From Nonomuraea jabiensis (GTDB lineage: Bacteria > Actinomycetota > Actinomycetes > Streptosporangiales > Streptosporangiaceae), in the NCBI RefSeq assembly GCF_014204795.1, contig NZ_JACHMB010000001.1:5344501-5408500 (forward strand): 64,000 bases of DNA, given 5' to 3'. The notes under the pieces were generated by a model, which did not search any database, was not told where the DNA came from, and was given only the letters and a program-made list of their open reading frames with translations. Position 1 is the first letter of the stretch; each line of letters begins with the position of its first letter. Of this stretch, positions 32,128 to 40,305 are shown one piece after another. The translations under genes and the position numbers were made by a program.

Positions 32128-32700
32128 ATGCGTACACGCGATCGCATCGTCGACGCCGCCGAGCAGGCGATTCGGGAGTTCGGCATCGCGGGTGCCACCA
32201 CCAAGCGTATCGCCCAGCAGGCCGGCTGCTCCGAGGCGCTGCTCTACAAGCACTTCGCCGGCAAGGAGGCGCTGTTCCTCGCGGTGCTGCTGGAGCGGCT
32301 GCCCGCGCTCCGCCCCGCGCTGGAGCGGCTGCGGGCGAGCATCGGGCAGGGCGACCTGGCCGGCAACCTCGCCGAGTTCGCGCTGATGGCGCTGGAGTTC
32401 TACACCAAGGCCGCGGCCATCGCCTCCGGCCTGCTGGCCGACCCGTCGCTCATGGCGGGGTTCAGGGGCATGCTGGCCGCCAACGACATGGGCCCGCACC
32501 TGCCGATCCGGGCGCTGGCCGAGATCCTGCGGGCCGAGCAGCGCGGCGGCCGGCTCGACGAGGGGATCGACGCCGACGCCGCCGCGTCGATGCTGATGGG
32601 CGCCTGCTTCCACCGGGCGAACCTGTCGTACTACATCGACCTGCCGGAGGCGGACGAGACCTGGGCCGCCGCGATCGCGCGCACCCTGGTGCGCAAGTGA
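32128..32700 (+). CDS. TetR-family transcriptional regulator
   Basis: A 190-residue TetR. The DNA-binding domain is RDRIVDAAEQAIREFGIAGA with T-T-K-R-I-A-Q-Q-A-G-C-S-E-A-L-L-Y-K-H-F, followed by a helical ligand domain. The ATG at 32128 gives the standard N-terminus; an ATG at 32120 is out of frame. Divergent from the redox two-component operon and tail-to-tail with an SDR gene six bases downstream. Confidence 0.9.
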   Translation: MRTRDRIVDAAEQAIREFGIAGATTKRIAQQAGCSEALLYKHFAGKEALFLAVLLERLPALRPALERLRASIGQGDLAGNLAEFALMALEFYTKAAAIASGLLADPSLMAGFRGMLAANDMGPHLPIRALAEILRAEQRGGRLDEGIDADAAASMLMGACFHRANLSYYIDLPEADETWAAAIARTLVRK

Positions 32701-32706
32701 CGCCCG

Positions 32707-33468
32707 TCAGGCGATGACGCGGCTCTCGCCGCCGTCCACCAGCATCGAGATCCCGTTCACGAACGAGGCCCGCTCGCTGGCCAGGAACGCCACCACGTCA
32801 CCGACCTCCTCCGGGCTGCCGACGCGCCCGATCGGCACCGCCTCGCCCCGCCGGGCCAGCCCCTCCTCGTCGCCCGCCAGCGTCCGCAGCCGATCGGTGT
32901 CGATCGGGCCCGGCATCACGTTGTTGACCAGCACGCCGTCGCGGGCGACCTCGCGGGCCAGCGTGCGCACGACGCCGGCCACGGCCGAGCGGGTGGCGTT
33001 GGACAGGGCCAGGCCGTCCAGCGCCTCGCGGGCCGACCTGCTGGTGATCGTGACGATGCGGCCCCAGCCGCGCGAGCGCATCTCGGGCAGGACCGCGTAC
33101 ATCAGGCGTACGGTGCCGAGCAGGTTGCGCTGGACGGCCACGTCCCAGTCGGCCAGGCTCGTCTCGTCGAAGCGGCCGGCCGGCGGCCCGCCGGAGCTGG
33201 CCACCAGGATGTCGATCGGGCCGAGCACGTCACGCGTCTCCTCGACCACCCGCCGGGCCGCGGCCGGGTCCTCCACGTCGGCCAGCACGGCGTGCACGAC
33301 CTTGCCGTACTCCTGCAACTGCACGACCGCCTCCGCGAGCCGCTCCGGGTTGCGGGCGGCGACGCAGACGTCGCAGCCCTCCCGCGCGAGGCTCTTGGCG
33401 GCGGCGAGCCCGATGCCCGCGCTGCCTCCGGTGACGAGGGCGACCTTGCCCGAGATGCCGAGATCCAT
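32707..33468 (-). CDS. SDR-family protein without the Y-x-x-x-K motif
   Basis: A 253-residue SDR: T-G-G-S-A-G-I-G, S-S-G-G in place of N-N-A-G, the catalytic Ser in T-I-T-S-R-S, but S-N-A-T-R where Y-x-x-x-K should be. The ending F-V-N-G-I-S-M-L-V-D-G-G is normal. A recognisable FabG-like subgroup carries this S-N-x-x-R replacement; its chemistry is not clear to me. It lies next to the ECF sigma gene in the same direction (8 bp apart), so the sigma gene and this SDR are likely co-transcribed. Confidence 0.88.
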   Translation of the reverse strand: MDLGISGKVALVTGGSAGIGLAAAKSLAREGCDVCVAARNPERLAEAVVQLQEYGKVVHAVLADVEDPAAARRVVEETRDVLGPIDILVASSGGPPAGRFDETSLADWDVAVQRNLLGTVRLMYAVLPEMRSRGWGRIVTITSRSAREALDGLALSNATRSAVAGVVRTLAREVARDGVLVNNVMPGPIDTDRLRTLAGDEEGLARRGEAVPIGRVGSPEEVGDVVAFLASERASFVNGISMLVDGGESRVIA

Positions 33469-33476
33469 AGGGGCGA

Positions 33477-34364
33477 CTATAGATCGTCAGGGGGGGCCGC
33501 GACCTCTGCGTCGGGGGTGACGCGGGTGAGCTTGTCGGGGTTGAGCAGGCCGTAGATGCGCGTGATGAGGCCGTCGCGGATGTCGATCAGCACGACCTGG
33601 CGGTTGCCCGCGACCCGCGTCCAGAGGGCCGGCTGGCCGTTGACCTCGATCAGCCGGGAGTCGGCGAAGTCGTAGCGGCTGAGCAGGCCGTTGAGGAAGG
33701 CCACCACCTTGTGGCGCCCGAGGATCGGCCGCAGCGCGGCCCTGACCTTGCCGCCGCCGTCGTTGTAGGAGACGACGTCCTCGTGCAGCAGCTCGGTGAG
33801 CGCCGCGAGGTCGCCGCCCGCCGCCGCGTCCATGAACTTCGTCAGCAGCTCGGTGTGGTCCTCGGCCGACGGCTGGAACCGGTCGCGCCCCTCGGCGAGC
33901 CGGACGGAGGCCCGGCGGTGCAGCTGCCGGGCGTTGGCCGCGGAGGTGCCGACGATCTCCGCGATCTCGTCGTACGGGAGCTCGAACGCCTCCCGCAGCA
34001 CGAACACCGCCCGCTCCGGCGGCGACAGCCGCTCCATCAGGTGCAGGGTCGCGTACGAGACGGTGTCACGCAGCTCGGCCGTGTCCAGCGGCCCCGCCTG
34101 CGCCGTCATCACCGGCTCGGGCAGCCACGGCCCCGTGTACGCCTCGCGCTTGACCCGCGCCGAGCGCAGCTGGTCGAGCGCCAGCCGCGAGACCACGGTC
34201 ACCAGGAAGGCGCGCGGGTCCTTGATCTCGCTCCGGTCGGTGCCCTGCCAGCGCAGCCAGCCCTCCTGCACGACGTCCTCGGCGTCCCACATGCTGCCGA
34301 GCAGGCGGTAGGCCAGCCCGAGCAGCATGGGGCGGTGCTCCTCGAAGTCCACGCTTGGCATCAT
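33477..34364 (-). CDS. ECF41-type RNA polymerase sigma factor with SnoaL-like C-terminal domain
   Basis: A 295-residue ECF sigma factor. Region 2 (MLLGLAYRLLGSMWDAEDVV), the linker motif G-P-W-L-P-E-P, region 4 (PYDEIAEIVGTSAANARQLH), and a fused SnoaL-like domain bearing Y-N-D-G-G-G-K. The W-L-P-E-P and D-G-G-G-K pair is the mark of group ECF41, in which the C-terminal domain controls activity in place of an anti-sigma factor. ECF41 genes usually sit beside a carboxymuconolactone-decarboxylase or oxidoreductase/epimerase gene; here the neighbour is an SDR. Confidence 0.93.
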   Translation of the reverse strand: MMPSVDFEEHRPMLLGLAYRLLGSMWDAEDVVQEGWLRWQGTDRSEIKDPRAFLVTVVSRLALDQLRSARVKREAYTGPWLPEPVMTAQAGPLDTAELRDTVSYATLHLMERLSPPERAVFVLREAFELPYDEIAEIVGTSAANARQLHRRASVRLAEGRDRFQPSAEDHTELLTKFMDAAAGGDLAALTELLHEDVVSYNDGGGKVRAALRPILGRHKVVAFLNGLLSRYDFADSRLIEVNGQPALWTRVAGNRQVVLIDIRDGLITRIYGLLNPDKLTRVTPDAEVAAPPDDL

Positions 34365-34449
34365 GCCCGGTCACCCAGGAGGGGGCCGAAGCGGGGGATG
34401 TGAAAGGTCACGGGTGGAAAAGGCGCGGTAAGCATGATGAGCTTGGCGG

Positions 34450-35124
34450 GTGGCGAGAAATCTGATCCTGTCAGGAGGCCTGTTCCACGACTTCGCCGCC
34501 ACGTCGGCCGCGCTCGCGGAAGTGCTCGCCGAGGTGGGGGTCGAGTCGGAGATCACCGAGGACATCGCGGGCGCGCTGAGCGAGCCGTCGGAGGTCCAGC
34601 TCATCACCGTCAACGCGCTGCGCTGGCAGATGGGCCACGACCGCTTCGCCGACCTGCGTGACGAGTGGCGCTTCGCCTTACCGGCGCAGGCCCGCACCAC
34701 GCTCCTCGACCACCTCGACCGGGGCGGCGGGCTGCTGTGCATGCACTCGGCGTCGATCTGCTTCGACGACTGGCAGGGCTGGCCACGCGTCCTGGGCGGC
34801 TGCTGGACCTGGCCCAAGTCCCACCATCCGCCGCTGGGGTGGACGGGCGTGCGGGTGCACGGCGATCACCCGGTGGTCGACGGCCTGCGGGACTTCGACG
34901 TGGTGGACGAGGTCTACAGCGACCTCGACATCCTGCCGGACGTCGAGCCGCTGGCCTCCTCGAACGGCCAGCCGCTGATCTGGGCGCGGCCGGTGCGGCG
35001 CGGCCGGGTGTTCTACGACGCGCTGGGCCACGACACCAGGTCGTACGGCAACGAGGTGCACCGCACGCTGCTCCAGCGGGCCGCGCTGTGGCTGCTGAAG
35101 CGGCCCGTCACCATCACGGAGTGA
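34450..35124 (+). CDS. ThuA-like (trehalose utilisation type) protein
   Basis: A 224-residue glutamine-amidotransferase-fold protein: L-I-L-S-G-G-L-F-H-D-F, R-G-G-G-L-L-C-M-H-S-A, W-P-R-V-L-G-G and V-F-Y-D-A-L-G-H-D. ThuA family members are linked to sugar metabolism, mostly without known reaction. GTG start. Its last 11 bases overlap the converging PPOX gene. Confidence 0.85.
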   Translation: MARNLILSGGLFHDFAATSAALAEVLAEVGVESEITEDIAGALSEPSEVQLITVNALRWQMGHDRFADLRDEWRFALPAQARTTLLDHLDRGGGLLCMHSASICFDDWQGWPRVLGGCWTWPKSHHPPLGWTGVRVHGDHPVVDGLRDFDVVDEVYSDLDILPDVEPLASSNGQPLIWARPVRRGRVFYDALGHDTRSYGNEVHRTLLQRAALWLLKRPVTITE

Positions 35125-35527
35125 ACGACCAGCCGCTCCAGCGGGTCACGTCCACGAGGATCACGGGGCCGCCGGGCCGGTGCTCGCGGTACTGGCCGTA
35201 CTTGGCCGCCAGCGCGTCGAGCGCCGACTCGCGCTCCGGCCCCTCCTCCACCACCGTGGCCAGGCCGTCGGCGCGGGCCCACCACAGCCGGGCCCAGTCG
35301 TCCTCGTAGTGGTCGGCCAGCAGGCTGACGCGCGGGTTCTCCCGGATGTTGCGCGTCCGTCTCAGCTCGGTGGTGGTCTTCGGTTTGTGATCGATCGCGG
35401 TCACCACCCGGTCCGCGACCACGGCGAAGGTGACGGGCACCAGGTGGGGCGTCCCGTCGCCGCTCGCCGTGGCCAGCCGCGCCACCCGCTCGCCCCGGAA
35501 CCTCGCGCGGGCCCGCTCGCCGTCCAT
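35114..35527 (-). CDS. PPOX-class F420-/flavin-binding oxidoreductase
   Basis: A 137-residue split-barrel protein with V-A-R-L-A-T-A-S-G-D-G-T-P-H-L-V-P-V and IDHKPKTTTELRRTRNIREN, the TIGR03668-like F420-binding pattern of actinobacteria. Substrate unknown. Ends inside the 3' end of the ThuA-like gene. Confidence 0.88.
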   Translation of the reverse strand: MDGERARARFRGERVARLATASGDGTPHLVPVTFAVVADRVVTAIDHKPKTTTELRRTRNIRENPRVSLLADHYEDDWARLWWARADGLATVVEEGPERESALDALAAKYGQYREHRPGGPVILVDVTRWSGWSFTP

Positions 35528-35603
35528 GCGCCCATTCTCACCGCAGGCGGATCGGTCCGGAACTTACAAGACCGCATGTCGCGAACGTGGGCACGATGAG
35601 CTC

Positions 35604-36488
35604 ATGAACGTGAACCTTTCCGCGATCCCCGGCTTCCTCGCCGGGCACGCACGTGTTCTGGACCGCCGCCGCTACGACCTGCTCATGGGCGACGGCGACG
35701 CCGCCTCCGCGCTCGGTGCGCTGGAGGCCTACCGCAACCCCGACGGCGGCTACGGCTGGGGCCTGGAGCCGGACCTGCGCACACCCGAGAGCCAGCCGGG
35801 GGCGGCGCTGCACGCCTTCGAGGTGTTCGCGGACGCCGGCCCCGTGACCTCGCCGCGGGCCGCGGAGCTGTGCGACTGGCTCGACTCGGTCACGCTGGCG
35901 GACGGCGGGGTGCCGTTCTCGCTGCCGCTCACGGTCGGCGAGGCCACCGCGCCCTGGTGGGCGGGTGGCGACGCGGACACCTCGTCCCTGCAGATCACCT
36001 CGATCTCCGCGGCCGCCGCCCACCGCGTCGCGGCCCACGACCCGGCCGTCGCCGCGCATCCGTGGCTGGAGCGGGCCACGCGATACTGCCTCGACGCGAT
36101 CCAGGAGCTCGACCAGGCGCCGCACGCGTACGTGCTGGCGTTCGCGGTGCGCTTCCTCGACGCCGTGTACGACACCCAGCCCAGGGCGGCCGGCCTGCTC
36201 AAGCGGCTCGCCGCGCACATCCCCGCGGACGGGCGGGTGCCGGTCGAGGGCGGCACCGAGAACGAGACGCTGCGGCCGCTGGACTTCGCGCCCCACCCGG
36301 GCCCGGCCCGCGACCTGTTCGAGCCCGACGTGATCGCGGCGGACCTCGTACGGCTGGCGGGGCAGCAGAAGGACGACGGCGGATGGGATGTGGACTACGC
36401 GCGCATCTCCCCGGCCGGGGCGCTCGACTGGCGCGGGGCCGTCACCGTGAACAATCTCGCCCTGCTGCGCGAGAACGGCCTCGTCTAG
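35604..36488 (+). CDS. Prenyltransferase/squalene-cyclase-like alpha-toroid protein
   Basis: A 294-residue protein of alpha-alpha repeats with Q-W-like segments: N-P-D-G-G-Y-G-W-G-L-E-P-D, T-L-A-D-G-G-V-P-F-S-L-P and D-D-G-G-W-D-V-D-Y. Length is half of true squalene-hopene cyclases and the D-x-D-D-T-A motif is missing, so cyclase activity is doubtful. It overlaps the converging MerR gene by four bases. Confidence 0.78.
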   Translation: MNVNLSAIPGFLAGHARVLDRRRYDLLMGDGDAASALGALEAYRNPDGGYGWGLEPDLRTPESQPGAALHAFEVFADAGPVTSPRAAELCDWLDSVTLADGGVPFSLPLTVGEATAPWWAGGDADTSSLQITSISAAAAHRVAAHDPAVAAHPWLERATRYCLDAIQELDQAPHAYVLAFAVRFLDAVYDTQPRAAGLLKRLAAHIPADGRVPVEGGTENETLRPLDFAPHPGPARDLFEPDVIAADLVRLAGQQKDDGGWDVDYARISPAGALDWRGAVTVNNLALLRENGLV

Positions 36489-37105
36489 GGGGACAGGCGG
36501 CGGGCCGACTCCGACTCCTGGGCCATGCGGCGCAGCGCCTCGAACGCCTTGCCGTACAGGACGGTGCCGAGCACCAGGGCCTCTACGGCCGCGTCGCGCG
36601 GGCCGTCGAAGGGGATGGTGTTCATCTCGACCTCGGAGACGAGCTTCTGCGCGATCCCGACGTACGGCTTCAGGTCGACGGGCAGGCCGAGCTGGCGCAT
36701 CCGGACGATCGTCTGGGCCAGCTCGTCGCGGGCGGGGGCGGCCGGCGTGACGTCCCAGCCCTGGTCGGCGATGAGGCGGTCCACCTCGTCGCGGGCGATC
36801 TGCCACTCCTCGCCGGGTTCGGGCTCGACCGTGGCGCTCAGGGCGTAGTGGGCGGTGCCGAGCAGCAGGTGCAGGGGGAGCGACTCGTCCTCGACTGCTT
36901 CGATGATCTTCTTGATCGAGGCGACGGGGAGCCGGCCCACTTCGAGCAGGGCTCGGATCAGGCGGAGTCTGCGCAGGTGGGACTCGTCGTACTCGGCTCT
37001 GGTCGCGGCTGTCTGCTCGCCGGGGTGCAGCAGGCACTCGCGGAGGTAGTACTTGATCGTCGGAATGGCCACACCGGACTTGGCGCTGAGTTCGGAGATG
37101 CGCAT
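36485..37105 (-). CDS. MerR-family transcriptional regulator
   Basis: About 206 residues. The N-terminal MerR domain reads MRISELSAKSGVAIPTIKYY and L-R-R-L-R-L-I-R-A-L. The C-terminal part resembles the helical MerR_2-like family of actinobacteria and lacks metal-binding Cys. The ATG at 37105 is preferred; GTG one codon earlier is possible. A perfect ATAGCGCTAT palindrome lies 10 bp upstream, suggesting autoregulation. Confidence 0.88.
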   Translation of the reverse strand: MRISELSAKSGVAIPTIKYYLRECLLHPGEQTAATRAEYDESHLRRLRLIRALLEVGRLPVASIKKIIEAVEDESLPLHLLLGTAHYALSATVEPEPGEEWQIARDEVDRLIADQGWDVTPAAPARDELAQTIVRMRQLGLPVDLKPYVGIAQKLVSEVEMNTIPFDGPRDAAVEALVLGTVLYGKAFEALRRMAQESESARRLSP

Positions 37106-37114
37106 CACTAGATA

Positions 37115-37124
37115 ATAGCGCTAT
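37115..37124. promoter_or_regulatory. Palindrome upstream of MerR gene
   Basis: ATAGCGCTAT, perfect 10-bp palindrome flanked by GATA, about 10 bp before the MerR start and overlapping the LysR stop codon. Candidate MerR site. Confidence 0.45.
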
Positions 37125-37969
37125 CCAGAGCGGGCGAGGTGGCGGGCCGCGCTGAGGAGCTCGTGGACGTCCGTCTGGCGGTTCCAGAGGAAGACCACCT
37201 CCAGCGGCGGCACATCCTCTTTTATAGGGACAAATGCGAGTGTGTCGGGGATTGTGGTGCCCTCGTGGACGCACAGCGCGTAGCCCGCGCCCTCCTCCAC
37301 CATCTTGATGACCAGGTCGTGCGTGGCCGCGGCCGGGCCGAGGCGGGGGTGGAGGCGGTGCCGTACGAATCCCTCCAGGAAGCGGCGGGCCCCGGCGACC
37401 GCGTCGGACTCCGGCATCACCAGCGGCTCGCCCGCCAGGTCCGCCAGGGACAGCGCCTCGTACGACGCCAGGGGGTGATCGCGGCGGAGCAGGGCGCGCA
37501 CCGGGAACCGGTGGACCAGCATGCGGGCCACACCCCTGGGCAGCGAGCCCGGCGCGTAGCCGAGCCCGGCCTGCAGGGTGCCGTCCGCGATGGAGACGAT
37601 CTGCTCGGCCGTCCCCATGGGGGCCACGCGCAGGTTGGAGGTCTGGAGCTGGGAGAGCAGCCGGGCCACCACGTCCGCCAGCCCGTCGGCCACGCCCAGG
37701 CGCGCGGTCGTGTCCCGGTTCCTGGCGGCGGCCACGGCGCGGTCGAAGGCGTCGACCGCCACGGTGGCCTGGGCCAGGAAGGCCTCGCCCGCCTCGGTCA
37801 GCTGCACGCCGCTGGACGACCGGCTGAACAGCTCGACGCCGATCTCCTTCTCCAAGGCTCTGAGCTGCTCCGACAGCGTGGGCTGTGCGATGTGCAGCGC
37901 GGTGGCGGCGCGGCGGAGACTGCCCGCGCGAGCGATCGCCATCGCGTACCGGACGTAGCGTAGATCCAT
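37121..37969 (-). CDS. LysR-family transcriptional regulator
   Basis: A 282-residue LysR with LRYVRYAMAIARAGSLRRAA and A-Q-P-T-L-S-E-Q-L-R-A-L-E-K-E-I-G-V-E-L-F, and a standard effector domain. Divergent from the thiolase-like gene over 204 bp, which it could regulate. It ends only 12 bp before the MerR start. Confidence 0.9.
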   Translation of the reverse strand: MDLRYVRYAMAIARAGSLRRAATALHIAQPTLSEQLRALEKEIGVELFSRSSSGVQLTEAGEAFLAQATVAVDAFDRAVAAARNRDTTARLGVADGLADVVARLLSQLQTSNLRVAPMGTAEQIVSIADGTLQAGLGYAPGSLPRGVARMLVHRFPVRALLRRDHPLASYEALSLADLAGEPLVMPESDAVAGARRFLEGFVRHRLHPRLGPAAATHDLVIKMVEEGAGYALCVHEGTTIPDTLAFVPIKEDVPPLEVVFLWNRQTDVHELLSAARHLARSG

Positions 37970-38098
37970 CCCTCACCTCAGCGTGATGATGGGCTTATCG
38001 GTTGATCACTCCTCCGTATTACAAGAGGACCTGCCTCCCGTGAAGATATTCAGTTATCCACTGGTGGCGACATTTCCGGATTGAATGCGGTCGCCGAG

Positions 38099-38135
38099 CA
38101 AGCGCTTGTCTCAACCGCTCGGCGCGGGCTAGCGT
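38099..38135 (+). promoter_or_regulatory. Promoter with CAAGCGCTTG operator before the thiolase-like gene
   Basis: TTGTCT (38106-38111), an 18-nt spacer and TAGCGT (38130-38135) give a sigma-70-type promoter. The perfect palindrome CAAGCGCTTG (38099-38108) overlaps the -35 element and is the core of the motif found at 19436. Confidence 0.55.
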
Positions 38136-38173
38136 GCCTCTACGGAGCGGGCCACGGACGTGGGAGGCGGCGG

Positions 38174-39244
38174 ATGCAGCCGTTTGCGGGGCTGGCGGCG
38201 GTGGCCGGGGTCGGGATGACGGCGCTGACCAGGGAGTCCGGGCGTAGCGAGCTGGAGCTGGCGGTCGAGGCGTGCCGGGCGGCGTGCGCGGACGCGGGCA
38301 TCGGGCCGCGCGAGGTGGACGCGGTGCTCAGCTACCACCTGAACGACTCCGCCCCCGTCGTCCAGGTCGCGCGGGCCCTGGGCATCGAGCGGCTCGGGTG
38401 GCACAACGACATCGCCGGGGGCGGCACGCAGGCGGCGTCGATCCTGGGCGACGCGGCGATGCTCATACACGCCGGTTTGGCGCGAAATATCGTGGTGTAT
38501 CGGGCGCTCAACGGCCGCTCCGGCAAGCGCATGAACACCGTCTCCACCGGCCCCCAGGAGCGTTTCACGTACGGGCTGGCGGGCCCGATCCCGCTGTTCG
38601 CCCTGGCCGCGACCCGCTACCTGCACGACACGGGCCTCACGGAGGAGCACCTGCACGCGGTCGTCGCCCAGTCCAGGGAGAACGCCAAGACCAACCCCCG
38701 GGCCCTGCGCCGCGAACCCCTCGAACTCGCCGACTACCTCGCCCGGCCGTACGTGAGCACCCCGCTCCGCACGGTCGACTGCTGCCAGGAGACCGACGGG
38801 GCCTGCGCCCTCGTGGTCAGCGGCGTGCTGGACGGGCCGCGCGTGCGGGCGGTCGTGCGCGGGGGCGGCCCCGGCTGCTCGTCGATGGACCGCGCCCCGG
38901 ACGTCACCGCGATCTTCTCGGCGTACGTGGCGCCCATGCTCTGGGAGGCGTCCGGCCTGCGGCCGTCGGACGTGGACGTGGCGCTGCCGTACGACGCCTA
39001 CTCGTGGCTCGTGCCCCGGCAACTGGAGGACTTCGGGCTGGTCGAGCGCGGGGACCTGGGGGCGTACCTGCTGGAGCGCCGCCACGCCTGGGTGAACCCG
39101 CACGGCGGGCTCCTCTCGGAGGGCTACGTACACGGCCTGAACAACGTGGCCCAGGCCGTCCGGGAGCTGCACGGGGGCCGTGCGGTGGCCCTCGTGACGG
39201 GGTTCGGCGGCAGCTACGGGAGCGCGGCCCTGCTCGTACGGTGA
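38174..39244 (+). CDS. Thiolase-like lipid-transfer/aldolase-type protein
   Basis: A 356-residue thiolase-fold protein (V-A-G-V-G-M-T-A-L-T-R at the start, G-P-I-P-L-F-A-L-A-A, V-D-C-C-Q-E-T-D-G-A, W-V-N-P-H-G-G-L-L-S-E-G-Y near the end). The position of the acyl-accepting Cys reads A-G-G-G-T-Q-A-A, with T85, so ordinary thiolysis is unlikely. It resembles SCP-x/Ltp proteins, some of which are retro-aldolases working with a DUF35 partner; the DUF35 protein at 8971 is a candidate. GGGAGG precedes the ATG. Overlaps the converging kinase gene by 31 bp. Confidence 0.88.
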   Translation: MQPFAGLAAVAGVGMTALTRESGRSELELAVEACRAACADAGIGPREVDAVLSYHLNDSAPVVQVARALGIERLGWHNDIAGGGTQAASILGDAAMLIHAGLARNIVVYRALNGRSGKRMNTVSTGPQERFTYGLAGPIPLFALAATRYLHDTGLTEEHLHAVVAQSRENAKTNPRALRREPLELADYLARPYVSTPLRTVDCCQETDGACALVVSGVLDGPRVRAVVRGGGPGCSSMDRAPDVTAIFSAYVAPMLWEASGLRPSDVDVALPYDAYSWLVPRQLEDFGLVERGDLGAYLLERRHAWVNPHGGLLSEGYVHGLNNVAQAVRELHGGRAVALVTGFGGSYGSAALLVR

Positions 39245-40245
39245 GCAAGCCGATCGGGGTGCTTCGTGAACGCCGCGTGGAGTGCCTGGGCGTCGGCCTG
39301 GGGGAGCAGTTCGCGGGCTGCCAGCCAGGCCGCGCCGTCGGCCGTGTCCCCCGCCGTGACGGCGTCCGGCAGGAGGTCGTGGACCGCTCGCCTGACGGGG
39401 CCCTCCGGCGTGAGCACGCCGCCGGCGAGCACGATGGGCAGGCCGGGCTCGTGTACCTGGGCGGCGGTGCTCGCCAGCCGTGCCGCCGCCTCGGCGACGA
39501 GGGCCTGGGCGACCGGGTCGCCCGCTTCGGCGGCCTGGCTGACGAGGGGCGCCAACTCGGCGAGCGCGAGCGGTGGCCGGGCGTGCACCGCCGCCGCCAA
39601 TTGCGCGACCGGATCCTCGCCCACGCCTTCGGGCAGCAACTGTCGGACGACGAGCGCCACCAGCCGCCCGTCCCCTGACGTCGGTGCGGACGGCGGACGG
39701 GCGGTGGCGAGGGGGTCGGGGATGGTGTGAGTGGCGAGGGGGCCGGTGGTGGCGAGGGTGTGGATGGTGGTGCGGGCGGCGGCGTGGCCGAGCCAGAAGC
39801 TCGACCCCTCGTCCCCGAACAGCCACCCGTACCCGTCGGCGGTCGCCGTCTGCTCGTGATTGGTAATTTTTGCCGCGATCGCCCCCGTCCCCGAGATCAG
39901 CACGGTGCCCGACGGCGCGGCGGTGCCGGCGGCGAACGCGGTCACGGTGTCCCCGACGACCCGTACCGGCGGCCCCTGGGGGAGGAGCGGGCGCAGGACG
40001 CGCGCGGCCAGCTCCCGGCACGCCCCCGGATTCCCCGCCAGCCCTAACACCACCGCGCTGACGTGCGGTAACGAGGCCGAACCAGCCTCCTGGACGGCGG
40101 CGGTCAGGTGCGCGCCGGCCTGGTCCATGCCGAGCGTCACCGGGTTGGCGCCGGGCGCGTGCCCCCGCCCGACCGGCGCTCCGTCCACCGTGAACAGCGC
40201 GGCCCGCGACGAGGTGCCGCCGGCATCCACTCCCAGTACCAGCAT
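39214..40245 (-). CDS. BadF/BadG-type N-acetylglucosamine kinase, cassette 1
   Basis: A 343-residue ASKHA-fold kinase: V-L-G-V-D-A-G-G-T-S-S-R (phosphate 1), S-G-T-G-A-I-A-A-K (phosphate 2), G-W-L-F-G-D-E-G-S-S-F-W and V-L-A-G-G-V-L (adenosine). This is the pattern of actinobacterial and mammalian GlcNAc kinases. ATG at 40245 chosen because the phosphate-1 motif follows at once. Divergent from the RpiR regulator; paralogue of the gene at 46298. Confidence 0.9.
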   Translation of the reverse strand: MLVLGVDAGGTSSRAALFTVDGAPVGRGHAPGANPVTLGMDQAGAHLTAAVQEAGSASLPHVSAVVLGLAGNPGACRELAARVLRPLLPQGPPVRVVGDTVTAFAAGTAAPSGTVLISGTGAIAAKITNHEQTATADGYGWLFGDEGSSFWLGHAAARTTIHTLATTGPLATHTIPDPLATARPPSAPTSGDGRLVALVVRQLLPEGVGEDPVAQLAAAVHARPPLALAELAPLVSQAAEAGDPVAQALVAEAAARLASTAAQVHEPGLPIVLAGGVLTPEGPVRRAVHDLLPDAVTAGDTADGAAWLAARELLPQADAQALHAAFTKHPDRLAHRTSRAALP

Positions 40246-40248
40246 GTC

Positions 40249-40299
40249 AAAAATTATTGCCCAAACGCCTTGACGATGCCAGATCCTGGTCATAATTTT
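40249..40299. promoter_or_regulatory. Inverted A/T-rich operator pair, cassette 1
   Basis: AAAAATTATT (40249-40258) and ATAATTTT (40292-40299) are inverted repeats about 34 bp apart, filling the 60-bp divergent gap in otherwise GC-rich DNA. The same AATAATTTT core stands at 47289 in cassette 2, so it is a likely RpiR/MurR operator. Confidence 0.55.
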
Positions 40300-40305
40300 C
40301 ATCGC

